Shown here piece after piece: positions 39,092 through 49,036 of a DNA stretch of 64,000 nt. Position 1 is the first letter of the stretch. Each line of letters starts with the position of its first letter. The notes under the pieces were generated by a model, which was not told the origin of the DNA, ran no database searches, and was given only the letters and a program-made list of their open reading frames with translations. Origin of the DNA: Agromyces sp. H17E-10 (GTDB lineage: Bacteria; Actinomycetota; Actinomycetes; Actinomycetales; Microbacteriaceae); NCBI RefSeq assembly GCF_022919715.1, contig NZ_CP095042.1:3100001-3164000 (forward strand), written 5' to 3'. A program made the position numbers and the translations under genes.

Positions 39092-39623
39092 ACAGGGGCG
39101 GCTTCGCCGGGCCCCGCGGAGCGCGCTCGCCGTCGCGGCCGCCGACGTACAGCCAGCCGAGCAGCTGCTCGTTCGGGGCGAGCTCGTGCATCTCGGCCAC
39201 GGCGGGGTGCCGCGTGTGCGGTCCGGTGCGCCACATGACGCCCCAGCCGGCCTCGTCGAGCAGGAGGCTCAGCACGTGCGCGACGCCGGCCGCCGCCGCA
39301 TCCTGCTCCCAGTCGGCCGCCTTCGGGTGCCAGGTGCGCCGCACGACGATCGCGACGAGGAGCGGCGCCCGAAGCGGCTTGGCGGCGAGCTTGGCGGCGG
39401 CGTCGCCGTCGAATCCGGATGCCGCGACGAGGGCCGCACCGAGGCGCGCCCGTGCGTCGCCGCGAAGGGCGATGGTGCGCCACGGGCGCAGCCCGGCGTG
39501 GTCGGCGACGCGTTCGGCGGCCTCGAGCAGCTCGACGAGCTCGGCGTCGTCGGGCGAGGCGTCGGTGACCTTGGGGGCCGAGCGGCGCGCGAGCGCCGCC
39601 CGGCGTGCCGGGCCGATGGTCAC
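39075..39623 (-). CDS. Nitroreductase family protein (YdjA-like)
   Basis: 182 residues, FMN-dependent NAD(P)H nitroreductase fold. RRSAPKVTDASPDDAELVEL and DHAGLRPWRTIAL fit the YdjA subgroup; the C-terminal GWLYVGG strand is also typical. The GTG start at 39623 overlaps the msrB stop by four bases, so the two are co-translated and may act together in redox repair or detoxification. Natural substrate unknown. Confidence 0.85.
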   Translation of the reverse strand: MTIGPARRAALARRSAPKVTDASPDDAELVELLEAAERVADHAGLRPWRTIALRGDARARLGAALVAASGFDGDAAAKLAAKPLRAPLLVAIVVRRTWHPKAADWEQDAAAAGVAHVLSLLLDEAGWGVMWRTGPHTRHPAVAEMHELAPNEQLLGWLYVGGRDGERAPRGPAKPPLFSSIG

Positions 39624-40021
39624 TCGTCGGCCGTGAAGTCGAGCGCGAGCGAGTTCATGCAGTAGCGGTCGCCGGTGGGGGTGCCGAACCCGTCGGGGAA
39701 GACGTGTCCGAGATGCGAGCCGCAGGCCGCACAGCGCACCTCGGTGCGCACCATGCCGAGGCTGCGATCCTCGATGAGCTCGACCGCCTCGGGGCGGACC
39801 GACTCGTAGAAGCTCGGCCAGCCGCAGCCCGAGTCGAACTTCGTGCCGCTCTTGAACAGCTCGGCGCCGCAGGCGCCGCACGTGTACACGCCGGCGCGCT
39901 CCTCGTCGAGGAGCTCACCCGACCAGGGGCGCTCGGTCGCCGCCTCGCGGAGCACCTGGTACCGCGCGGGGTCGAGCTCGGCACGCCATTCCTCATCGCT
40001 CTTCTGCACCTGGTGTGACAT
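39620..40021 (-). CDS. msrB: Peptide-methionine (R)-S-oxide reductase MsrB
   Basis: 133 residues. Two zinc CxxC pairs (CGACG, CAACGSHLGHV) and the catalytic Cys in RYCMNSLAL; FDSGCGWPSF is the MsrB signature. It reduces methionine-R-sulfoxide in proteins. ATG at 40021 has GAGGAG upstream. It heads a two-gene unit with the nitroreductase, divergent from DUF3263. Confidence 0.96.
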   Translation of the reverse strand: MSHQVQKSDEEWRAELDPARYQVLREAATERPWSGELLDEERAGVYTCGACGAELFKSGTKFDSGCGWPSFYESVRPEAVELIEDRSLGMVRTEVRCAACGSHLGHVFPDGFGTPTGDRYCMNSLALDFTADE

Positions 40022-40209
40022 GGGCGCTCCTCTCGTTCGCGGTGGATTCCATCGTCGCAGTTCCGGTGCGGGCGCGACGACATCGGATGCAACGCCGCGG
40101 GGCGGCGCGGTGTTCCACGGACACACGCGCACGTGCGGCGGCCTCTCGGCATGCGTTGCCTAGGATGTGCTGCAGGCGGGCCGCCCGGCTCGCGCGACGG
40201 GAGGACCGG

Positions 40210-40506
40210 ATGAGCGCCGAGCGCGTGCCGCACCGCCCCGACGACGCCCCGCTCGACGATCGCCAGCTGCGTGTGCTCGCCTTCGAGGCGCGTGCGTGGC
40301 AGCAACCGGCCAGCAAGGCCGAGGCCATCCGCGACGAGTTCGGCATCTCGGCCGCCCGCTACTATCGGATCCTCGGCGAGCTCATCGATTCCCCCGCCGC
40401 GCTCCGTCACGACCCGATGCTCGTCAAGCGATTGCAACGGCTGCGGTCGGCGCGCCGGGCGGCGCGATCGCAACGCTCGCTCTCCCTCGGCCGTCCGCTC
40501 GACTGA
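40210..40506 (+). CDS. DUF3263 protein
   Basis: 98 residues, typical actinobacterial DUF3263: a helical domain with FEARAWQQPASKAEAIRDEFGISAARYYRILGEL-type helices that read as a helix-turn-helix, followed by a basic tail. Probably DNA-binding; targets unknown. GGGAGGA precedes the ATG and TAGGAT (40161-40166) is a likely -10. The LytR_C gene follows after 28 bases. Confidence 0.85.
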   Translation: MSAERVPHRPDDAPLDDRQLRVLAFEARAWQQPASKAEAIRDEFGISAARYYRILGELIDSPAALRHDPMLVKRLQRLRSARRAARSQRSLSLGRPLD

Positions 40507-40534
40507 GCCCGGCCCCGACCCCGATCTGGACCCC

Positions 40535-41080
40535 ATGGCGCAGAAGTTCCCCCGCGACCGCTTCGACTCGATCCCGCACGGCATCGACCGAGTGGGCGCG
40601 CATCGTGCCCCGGCCCGGCGCGGTGCGAAGTGGATCCGGTTCGGCTGGGCCGCACTCGCGACGGTCGTGCTCGCCGGAATCGGCATCGCGGGTGTCATGA
40701 TCTTCAACGACCGGCTGAACGTGTCCGGCGGCGACCCGGGCGCGACGCCCTCCGCATCGCCGGTCGCGACGGCCGAGCCGACCATCGCCCCCATCGACGT
40801 CACCGTGCTCAACGGCACGGCGACCGAGGGGCTCGCGGCCACGGCGGCCGCGACGCTGACGGCCGGGGGCGTCACCGTCGGCGCGACGGCGAACGCGAGC
40901 GAGGACGACCTCACCGAGACGGTCGTCTACTACGCCACACCCGACCTCGAGGGGGCCGCTCGTGGCGTCGCGGGCCTCCTGCCGGAGGCCGACGTGCGCC
41001 TGTCGGAGAGCTTCGCCGAGACGGGCACTCCGCTCGTGGTCGTGCTCGGGTCCGACTACGCGGGGGCCGTCGGCGGCTGA
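40535..41080 (+). CDS. LytR C-terminal-domain membrane protein
   Basis: 181 residues: basic N-terminus, one membrane helix (about 32-54), a Thr/Ala/Pro linker, then a LytR_C domain (IDVTVLNGTATEGLAATAAATL to VVVLGSDYAGAV). These stand-alone modules accompany LCP proteins that attach glycopolymers to peptidoglycan, but the catalytic LCP domain is absent. Probably co-transcribed with DUF3263. Confidence 0.85.
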   Translation: MAQKFPRDRFDSIPHGIDRVGAHRAPARRGAKWIRFGWAALATVVLAGIGIAGVMIFNDRLNVSGGDPGATPSASPVATAEPTIAPIDVTVLNGTATEGLAATAAATLTAGGVTVGATANASEDDLTETVVYYATPDLEGAARGVAGLLPEADVRLSESFAETGTPLVVVLGSDYAGAVGG

Positions 41081-41288
41081 TCACGGCGAATTGTTGCCAT
41101 TCTGCGACCATTCGTTGCGACAGCCCCCTTGTGCCCGGGATGCCGCCTCTGTGAGTATCGGGAATTGGTCGCTCGCGCCCGTGCTGCACCGTCGCCCTCC
41201 AGGTCGACGTCCAGCGCTGTGACTGAGCCGGCCCGGTACAGGCGACAGGCACGTGCTGAACGACACACTGCAGTTATGGGAGCAACAC

Positions 41289-41492
41289 ATGGCGAACGGA
41301 ACCGTCAAGTGGTTCAACGCTGAAAAGGGATACGGCTTCATCACCGTCGATGACGGCGGCCAGGACGTCTTCGTCCACTACTCGGCCATCGACATGGCCG
41401 GGTACAAGGTGCTCGAGGAGGGCCAGCAGGTCGTCTTCGAGGTGGGCACCGGGTCGAAGGGGCCGCAGGCCGAGGCGGTGCGTCCGGCCTGA
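41289..41492 (+). CDS. cspA: Cold-shock protein CspA
   Basis: 67-residue single cold-shock domain with RNP1 KGYGFITV and RNP2 VFVHYSAI. It binds single-stranded RNA/DNA and melts mRNA structure. GGGAG lies eight bases before the ATG. The 208-base gap upstream is long for this genome and may hold a structured leader as in other csp genes. A strong terminator follows. Confidence 0.97.
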   Translation: MANGTVKWFNAEKGYGFITVDDGGQDVFVHYSAIDMAGYKVLEEGQQVVFEVGTGSKGPQAEAVRPA

Positions 41493-41509
41493 GCATCATC
41501 CGAGCGTCT

Positions 41510-41540
41510 CGAACGCGCCGCCCGACGGGCGGCGCGTTCG
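41510..41540. terminator. Terminator after cspA
   Basis: Perfect 14-bp stem (CGAACGCGCCGCCC and complement) with a 3-nt loop. Confidence 0.85.
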
Positions 41541-41636
41541 GTGTCTCGGGGCCCGGCGAACCGATGCCGCGATCGCACCCGGCGTGTCTGCGCAGTACCA
41601 CGGTCCGCGGGCCGTCGCCGTGGTTACGATGACGGC

Positions 41637-42689
41637 ATGGTAACGGGGGTCCGCCCGGGCGCACGACGCGCAGCCGTCGTCGTCGCGCTCGCCGTCGCAG
41701 CGCTCGCGCTCGCAGCCTGCCAGGGCCCGTCGCCCGAACCGACGCCGTCGCCGACCCCGACGGCCGAACCTCGCCCGGTCGGCAGTTCCGAACCCGTGGC
41801 GGTCGCGTTCTCACCGCTGCGCGGCACGACGACCGATCCGGCCGCGCCGGCGCATCCGTCGCTCGCGGTCAAGATCGACGACCACGAGGAGGCGCGACCG
41901 CAGATCGCGCTCAACCGCACGGACCTCGTCTTCGAGGAGCTCGTCGAGGGCGGCATCACGCGCTACGTCGCGGTCTGGCACTCGGACGTGCCCGACACCG
42001 TCGGCCCGGTCCGGTCGATCCGGCCGATGGATCCCGACATCGTCACCCCGCTCGGCGGGATCATCGCGTACTCGGGCGGCCAGGAGAAGTTCGTCGCGAT
42101 GATGATGGCGACCCCGCTCAAGAACATCGTCTTCGACTACGACGACACCGGGCTCTTCTTCCGGGCCGATGCGCGCCCCGGGCCGCACGACGTCATCCTG
42201 CGCTCGAAGGAGGCCGTCGCGCGCAACGCGAAGCTCGCGCCGCCGCCCGTGCAGTTCGCGTACGGCACCGCCGATCCGCTCGCCGATCCCGCACTCAAAG
42301 CCGCGCCGACGAAGCGCATCGCGATCGTCTTCTCCGACGCCCGCAACCCGTCGTGGGACTGGGACGCCGGTTCGTCGACCTGGCTCCGGTCGCAGGAGGG
42401 CCGAGCAGACACCCAGGAGGGCGGCGAGCGCGTGCACGCGACCAACGTCGTGACGATGCGCGTCGACATCGACTGGCGCTACGGCGAGGTGCCGAAGACC
42501 GTCCTCGTCGGTTCGGGCGAGGTCTGGGTCTCGAGCGCAGGCCGCACCGCCCACGGTACCTGGAAGAAGGGCTCGCAGGCCTCGCCGATCGTGCTCACGG
42601 CCGACGACGGGTCGCCGCTGCGGCTCGCGCCGGGCAACACCTGGATCGAGCTCGTGCCGAAGTCGGGGTCGGTGAAGTTCACGTCCTGA
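41637..42689 (+). CDS. DUF3048 (YerB-like) lipoprotein
   Basis: 350 residues. Signal peptide ends in lipobox ALAAC, followed by a Pro/Ser/Thr spacer; the body is the two-domain DUF3048 fold with hallmark segments LAVKIDDHEEARPQIALNRTDLVFEE, HSDVPDTVGPVRSIRP and GTWKKGSQASPI. The function of this family is not established. TACGAT lies exactly six bases before the ATG, a leaderless geometry. Confidence 0.9.
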   Translation: MVTGVRPGARRAAVVVALAVAALALAACQGPSPEPTPSPTPTAEPRPVGSSEPVAVAFSPLRGTTTDPAAPAHPSLAVKIDDHEEARPQIALNRTDLVFEELVEGGITRYVAVWHSDVPDTVGPVRSIRPMDPDIVTPLGGIIAYSGGQEKFVAMMMATPLKNIVFDYDDTGLFFRADARPGPHDVILRSKEAVARNAKLAPPPVQFAYGTADPLADPALKAAPTKRIAIVFSDARNPSWDWDAGSSTWLRSQEGRADTQEGGERVHATNVVTMRVDIDWRYGEVPKTVLVGSGEVWVSSAGRTAHGTWKKGSQASPIVLTADDGSPLRLAPGNTWIELVPKSGSVKFTS

Positions 42690-42701
42690 GCGGCGCCGGC
42701 C

Positions 42702-42722
42702 CGCGGCATCCGGGATGCCGCG
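42702..42722. terminator. Short terminator after DUF3048
   Basis: 9-bp perfect stem CGCGGCATC/GATGCCGCG with a 3-nt loop. Confidence 0.6.
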
Positions 42723-42783
42723 AACGGTCGCCCGCGGCGCGGTGCGTGTTCGCCGCGAGCGTGCGGCGGCCGGGCCGCGCTCG

Positions 42784-42810
42784 CTTGCACTCACTGCACG
42801 AGAGTGCCAG
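42784..42810. promoter_or_regulatory. Upstream CIRCE-like element with overlapping -35/-10
   Basis: CTTGCACTC-N9-GAGTGCCAG keeps the GCACTC/GAGTGC core of CIRCE. TTGCAC (42785-42790) with CAGAAT (42808-42813) 17 bases on forms a plausible promoter lying inside the repeat, so HrcA binding would block it. Confidence 0.65.
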
Positions 42811-42817
42811 AATCGTC

Positions 42818-44508
<1,691 letters not shown>

Positions 44509-44530
44509 GCAGGTCCGCACCAGTACGAAG

Positions 44531-44564
44531 CGAAGGGCGTCTCCCGAACGGGAGGCGCCCTTCG
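44531..44564. terminator. Bidirectional terminator between groEL and the WXG100 gene
   Basis: 15-bp stem with one G-T wobble (CGAAGGGCGTCTCCC and partner), loop GAAC. Confidence 0.85.
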
Positions 44565-44583
44565 TCGCGTGCGCGTCGCCGGC

Positions 44584-44874
44584 TCAGCGCAGGAACAACC
44601 GGGCGTTGGCCTGCTCGGCGTCGGCGTACTGGGTCGCCGCGAGGCCGAGCGCCTGGTTGAGGCCCATGAGGCTCTGCTCGACCTGCAGCTGCGTCGCGCG
44701 CCAGTCGGCGACGGCTCCCTGGAAGGCCGACGAGGCCTGGCCCGACCACGACGACTGCAGACCCGTCAACTGCGACATGAGCGCTGCGACGTCGGACTGG
44801 ATGCGGCCGATCGTGCCCTGCACGGTCTGGGTCGCGGCGGAGACCTGGTCGGCGTCGACCTGATAGCTCGTCAT
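44584..44874 (-). CDS. WXG100 (ESAT-6-like) protein
   Basis: 96 residues, two helices separated by the SSWSG turn (WxG motif). Such proteins are secreted as dimers by type VII systems. ATG at 44874 has AAGGGA eight bases upstream; TAGCGT further up is a possible -10. No ESX ATPase, EccB/C/D or second WXG100 partner is in the window, so it is an orphan or is exported by a distant system. The usual YxxxD/E export tail is not evident: the C-terminus QYADAEQANARLFLR carries a loose version (YADAE). Confidence 0.88.
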   Translation of the reverse strand: MTSYQVDADQVSAATQTVQGTIGRIQSDVAALMSQLTGLQSSWSGQASSAFQGAVADWRATQLQVEQSLMGLNQALGLAATQYADAEQANARLFLR

Positions 44875-45016
44875 GGGACATCCCTTCGATTCGGTGTGTC
44901 CCACACGCTAGAGGCGGCCGACGGCGTCGGGGCGGCGCTCGGACCCGGTGTGGACCGACTACATGGCGCGCCGGCTGTCGAGGAGGAGTCGAGGCGAGCC
45001 GGAGGCGCGGCGCCCG

Positions 45017-46813
45017 TCAGGCCTCGGTGATCGCCTGCGGCGCAGCGGCCGACCCTGCGAGGGGCAGCATCACGCGGAAGGTCGCGCCGCCGCCGGGGGT
45101 CTCGACGACGTCGACCGAGCCGTTGTGGGCGGCGACGATCGACGAGACGATCGCGAGGCCGAGGCCCGACCCGCCCGTCTCGCGGGTGCGCGAGGTGTCG
45201 GCGCGCCAGAAGCGCTGGAAGATCTTCTCCCGGATCTGCGGCGGGATGCCCTCGCCGTGGTCGATGACCTCGACCATCGCGCGCTCGGTGGCGGCGTCGA
45301 TGCTCACCCGGATCTCGATGGGGGAGCCGTCGGAGGTGAACCGCATCGCGTTGCCCATGAGGTTCGTGATGACCTGGCGGATCTTGTTCTCCTCGGCCAG
45401 CACGACCGCGCGCTGCACCGGTGCCGGGTCGCCCGAGCCGATCGGCACCGGCATGGTGGGTGCGGGACCCGTCGCCTCGGAGGCGGCATCGGGAGCACCG
45501 GCGGCATCGAGCTGCCGGCGCCGTTGCGCCTCGCGGCTCGCCGAACGCGCCGACGTGCGACGCGGGGCCGGCGCCAGCCGGCGACCGCGGAGCCTCGCGA
45601 GGGTCGCTCCCGCGAAGGCGATCGCACCGGTCGACCGCATCGGTGCGGACTCGAGGTCGACCGCGAGCTCCACCGGCTCCGTGGCATCCGCATCGGTGCC
45701 GGCCTCGGGGGCGATGACGGTCACGGTGCGGTCGGGGTGTGCCGCCATCGTGTCGAGCGCCGCGTCGCGGGCGAGCGGCACGAGGTCGACCTCGGCGAGC
45801 TCGAGGGGCTTCGCCTCGTCGAGGCGGGCGAGGGCGAGGAGGTCCTCGACGAGGCCGCCCATGCGGATGGCCTCCTTCTCGATGCGCTCCATCGCCTGGC
45901 CGACCTCCTCGGGCGTCTGCAGCGCGCCCATGCGGTAGAGCTCGGCGTAGCCGCGCACGGAGACGAGGGGGGTGCGCAGCTCGTGCGAGGCGTCGCCGAC
46001 GAATCGACGCATCTGGTCGATCGTGCGGGCCCGGTCGCGGAAGGCGCGGTCGATGCGGTTGAGCATCGTGTTGAGCGAGCGGTTGAGCCGGCCGACCTCG
46101 GTGTTCGGCGTCGCGCCGCCGAGTCGCTGGCTGAAGTCGCCGTCGGCGATCGCGGCCGCGGTGCGCTCGGCCTCGCGCAGCGGCGCGAACGTGCTCGTGA
46201 CGAGCATGCGCGTGAGCAGGGCCCCGACGAGCACGACGCCGAGCCCGAAGCCGAAGAAGATCGTGAGGTAGACGGCGAGCAGGCGCTCGGTGTCCTTCGA
46301 CGAGATCGCGATCACGATCGGCACGAGGGTGCCGTGCGAGTCGGCCGTCATGAGCGTCGCAACCCCGCGGAACGTCGGGTCGGCGTTCGCGTCGTCGAGC
46401 GCGAAGGTCTCGTAGTGGCCGTTGTTGCGCGCGTTCACGTACGCCTGGGTGAGCGTCTTCGGGATCACGGGCCAGTCGGCCTTTGGGCGATCCTCCCAGT
46501 TGCTGCGCAGATACTGCCCGCTCGACGTGTAGATGGCCACGAACACGTCGTCGCTCGCGCTGAAGTCGAGCTGGTTCAGGTTCGTCTGCGCGCGCGGCTT
46601 GTCGTTGTCGATCTGGAAGTACTTCTCGAGGCTCTCGCCCGACGCGATCGACTGGAGCTTCGACTCCATCTGGTCCTCGACGTACGAGCGCAGCATCGCG
46701 GCCGTGCCGATGCCCGAGACGAGGAGTCCGAGGGTCAGCATCAGCACCGTCACACCGGTGATCTTGGTGCGCAGCGAGATGCGGTTCCACCGCTCGAACA
46801 TCGTCTGGTTCAT
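45017..46813 (-). CDS. Membrane sensor histidine kinase with a ~100-residue insert
   Basis: 598 residues: membrane helix 1 (about 18-40), extracytoplasmic sensor (41-175), helix 2 (about 178-203), HAMP (204-258), H-box FVGDASHELRTPL (His277), then N-box ITNLMGNAMRFTSDG (around 488), DHGEGIPPQ and GGSGLGLAIVSS. Between the dimerisation helices and the N-box residues 371-470 are a low-complexity Ala/Pro/Arg stretch with a basic run near 408-433, longer than usual. It pairs with the response regulator 31 bases upstream in the same operon. The signal is unknown; the overall type is like PhoR/TrcS/MprB kinases. Confidence 0.9.
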   Translation of the reverse strand: MNQTMFERWNRISLRTKITGVTVLMLTLGLLVSGIGTAAMLRSYVEDQMESKLQSIASGESLEKYFQIDNDKPRAQTNLNQLDFSASDDVFVAIYTSSGQYLRSNWEDRPKADWPVIPKTLTQAYVNARNNGHYETFALDDANADPTFRGVATLMTADSHGTLVPIVIAISSKDTERLLAVYLTIFFGFGLGVVLVGALLTRMLVTSTFAPLREAERTAAAIADGDFSQRLGGATPNTEVGRLNRSLNTMLNRIDRAFRDRARTIDQMRRFVGDASHELRTPLVSVRGYAELYRMGALQTPEEVGQAMERIEKEAIRMGGLVEDLLALARLDEAKPLELAEVDLVPLARDAALDTMAAHPDRTVTVIAPEAGTDADATEPVELAVDLESAPMRSTGAIAFAGATLARLRGRRLAPAPRRTSARSASREAQRRRQLDAAGAPDAASEATGPAPTMPVPIGSGDPAPVQRAVVLAEENKIRQVITNLMGNAMRFTSDGSPIEIRVSIDAATERAMVEVIDHGEGIPPQIREKIFQRFWRADTSRTRETGGSGLGLAIVSSIVAAHNGSVDVVETPGGGATFRVMLPLAGSAAAPQAITEA

Positions 46814-46844
46814 GGCTGGCCGAGTCTAGGCGGCGGAACCTGAG

Positions 46845-47540
46845 TCAGGGCTTGGAGGAGGACTTGAGCATGTACCCGAACCCCCGCTTGGTCTGGATGA
46901 GCGGCTCGGAGGAGTGCTGGTCGAGCTTGCGGCGCAGGTACGAGATGTAGCTCTCGACGATGCCGGCGTCGCCGTTGAAGTCGTACTCCCACACGTGGTC
47001 GAGGATCTGGGCCTTCGACAGCACGCGGTTCGGGTTGAGCATGAGGTAGCGCAGCAGCTTGAACTCGGTGGGGGAGAGCTCGACCGGCACGTCGCCGACG
47101 AGCACCTCGTGGGTGTCCTGGTCCATCGTGAGCTCGCCGGTGCGGATCACCGCGTCCTCCTCGGCGTGCATGGTGCGGCGCAGGATCGCCTTGATGCGCG
47201 CGACGATCTCGTCGAGGGAGAAGGGCTTCGTGACGTAGTCGTCGCCACCGACGGTGAGGCCCGTGATCTTGTCCTCGGTGTCGTCCTTCGCGGTGAGGAA
47301 GAGGATCGGCGCGGTGTACCCGGCCGAGCGCAGGCGCTTGGTCACGCCGAAGCCGTTCATGTCGGGCAGCATGACGTCGAGGATGATGAGGTCGGGCTCC
47401 TCCTCGAGCACGGCCGAGATGGTCTGCGCGCCGTTGCCCACGGCGCGTACCGCGAATCCCGCGAACCGGAGGCTCGTGGTCAGGAGGTCGCGGATGTTGG
47501 GCTCGTCGTCGACGATGAGAATGCGAGGTCCGTCGCTCAT
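46845..47540 (-). CDS. OmpR-family response regulator (mycobacterial PhoP/TrcR-like)
   Basis: 231 residues. Receiver with VDDEP, phospho-acceptor Asp in LIILDVMLPDMNGFG, and GGDDYVTKPFSLDEIVARI; winged helix with SPTEFKLLRYLMLNPNRVLSK and ESYISYLRRKLDQ. GFGV...LFLTAKD...DKITGLTVGGDDYVTKPFSL resembles M. tuberculosis PhoP, which is unrelated to phosphate control despite its name. First gene of the two-component operon; start at 47540. Confidence 0.93.
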   Translation of the reverse strand: MSDGPRILIVDDEPNIRDLLTTSLRFAGFAVRAVGNGAQTISAVLEEEPDLIILDVMLPDMNGFGVTKRLRSAGYTAPILFLTAKDDTEDKITGLTVGGDDYVTKPFSLDEIVARIKAILRRTMHAEEDAVIRTGELTMDQDTHEVLVGDVPVELSPTEFKLLRYLMLNPNRVLSKAQILDHVWEYDFNGDAGIVESYISYLRRKLDQHSSEPLIQTKRGFGYMLKSSSKP

Positions 47541-47596
47541 GGCTCGATTCTCTTGACGTTTGCTGAAACCTGGCTGTGAGTCGTGTGGACGACGCT

Positions 47597-48280
47597 TCAG
47601 AGCGGCGTGGCGGCGATGCGGATGCAGCAGGCGCCGGCGCCCGGATCGAGGCGCACCCGACCCGGGTCGGCACCGGTCGAGTCGGCCATGCCGCACACGA
47701 GCGCGTGGTTCAGCTCGCACACGACACCGGGATGCTCGCGCGCCAGCCGATGGAACGGGCAGGTGCCGAGCACGAGGTCGTCATCGTCGCCCGTCGGCTC
47801 GAAACCGGCGTCGTCGAGGGCGTGACCGAGGTCGGGGGATGCCGCGGCGAGACGTCGACCGGCCCGCTCGGCCGCCTCGCGGAGTGCTTCGCGCACGGGC
47901 ACGCCGTCGTCGAGGGCCCGCCCGATCGCCTCGGCCATGACGCCGCCGCCGAGCTCGTACAGCCGGGCGGGGATGCTCACCGCGACCTCGCCCTCGGCGC
48001 GGCGATAGAGCTTCGCCGGCCGCCCCGCCCCCGGGCCGGAGCGCCCCGTGAGTCGTCGCGACTCGGTCGTGAGCAGGCCGGCCTCCACGAGCCGGTCGAG
48101 ATGGAACGCGGCCGTCGAGCGCGGAATGCCGAGCGCCTCGGCGACGTGGTCGCGCCCGACCGCGTCGGGACGGCCCGAGACGACGTGGAAGACGCGGCGG
48201 CGCACGGCGTCGGCGAGCGCCCCGATCGCGCGGATCGAGTCGTCCTCGACCGGGTCTGCGCGCTTCCCGCCGCCTGCCAT
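47597..48280 (-). CDS. ArsR-type (COG2345) regulator with Cys-rich C-terminus
   Basis: 227 residues. The N-terminal winged helix-turn-helix (about 15-75: VRRRVFHVVSG, GIPRSTAAFHLDRLVEAGLLTTE) is followed by a helical domain and a cysteine cluster (Cys174, Cys188, Cys196, Cys218, Cys219: GTCPFHRLAREHPGVVCELN, then GAGACCIRI). COG2345 relatives such as SufR use C-terminal cysteines to hold an Fe-S cluster and sense redox or iron; that role is inferred. TATGAT lies six bases before the ATG, so it is leaderless, and its promoter region abuts that of divergent folE. Confidence 0.85.
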   Translation of the reverse strand: MAGGGKRADPVEDDSIRAIGALADAVRRRVFHVVSGRPDAVGRDHVAEALGIPRSTAAFHLDRLVEAGLLTTESRRLTGRSGPGAGRPAKLYRRAEGEVAVSIPARLYELGGGVMAEAIGRALDDGVPVREALREAAERAGRRLAAASPDLGHALDDAGFEPTGDDDDLVLGTCPFHRLAREHPGVVCELNHALVCGMADSTGADPGRVRLDPGAGACCIRIAATPL

Positions 48281-48302
48281 GCGCCGATCATATCTCTAAA
48301 AC

Positions 48303-48340
48303 CAGAATCTGTTGACAAAAGAATTGCACCGGCCTAGCCT
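48303..48340 (+). promoter_or_regulatory. Promoter of the folE operon with candidate operator
   Basis: TTGACA (48312-48317), 17 bases, TAGCCT (48335-48340): the best housekeeping promoter in the window. CAGA-A-TCTG (48303-48311) is a small inverted repeat touching the -35 and lying between this promoter and the -10 (48287-48292) of the divergent regulator, a natural operator position. Confidence 0.75.
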
Positions 48341-48369
48341 CGGCATCGAGGGGCCGGGAGGAACAACGC

Positions 48370-49035
48370 ATGACGCCGATCGAACCAGCAGGGGCCGTCG
48401 AGGCGCCCGACGCGAACGAACCCGCGGCCGTGCCGCCGAGGCTCCACGCCGTCACCGCCGATGAGGCCGCCAGGGCGATCGACCGCGAGGGCGCCGTCGA
48501 GGCGGTGCGGGCGCTGCTCACCGCCCTCGGGCGCGACGTCGAGAGCGAGCACCTCGCCGACACCCCGCGGCGTGTGGCCGATGCGTACATCGAGCTGCTC
48601 TCGCCGCGCCCGTTCACCCCGACGACGTTCCCCGGCGAGGGCTACGGCGAGCTCGTCGTCGTCCGCGACATCCCGTTCGACTCGCTCTGCGAGCACCACC
48701 TGCTGCCGTTCCGCGGCGTCGCCCACCTCGGCTACGTGCCCGGCGAGCGCATCATCGGGCTCTCGAAGCTCGCGCGCGTCGTCGAGCAGTACGCGCGCGA
48801 CCTGCAGGTGCAGGAGCGGCTGACGCGGCAGATCGCCGACCGGCTCGTCGAGGTGCTCGACCCCGCGGGCGTCGGCGTGGTGCTCGAGGCCGAGCACCTC
48901 TGCATGTCGCTGCGGGGCGTGCAGGCCCCCGGCACCCGAACGGTCACGACGGCGCTCACCGGGAGCGTGCGAGACGACGACCGCACCCGGCGCGAGTTCC
49001 TCGACCGCTGCGGCCCGGGCAGGACGGAGCACTGA
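48370..49035 (+). CDS. folE: GTP cyclohydrolase I
   Basis: 221 residues. Converts GTP to 7,8-dihydroneopterin triphosphate, the entry to pterins. Zinc ligands are intact (Cys107 and His110 in SLCEHHLLPF, Cys178 in EHLCMSLRG), as are GVAHLGYVP and GTRTVTTALTG. A ~25-residue Ala/Pro N-terminal extension precedes the core. GGGAGGAA precedes the ATG. First gene of a four-gene operon; it may be a second folE, since actinobacterial folE usually sits with ftsH/folB/folK, none of which is here. Confidence 0.96.
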   Translation: MTPIEPAGAVEAPDANEPAAVPPRLHAVTADEAARAIDREGAVEAVRALLTALGRDVESEHLADTPRRVADAYIELLSPRPFTPTTFPGEGYGELVVVRDIPFDSLCEHHLLPFRGVAHLGYVPGERIIGLSKLARVVEQYARDLQVQERLTRQIADRLVEVLDPAGVGVVLEAEHLCMSLRGVQAPGTRTVTTALTGSVRDDDRTRREFLDRCGPGRTEH

Positions 49036-49036
49036 C

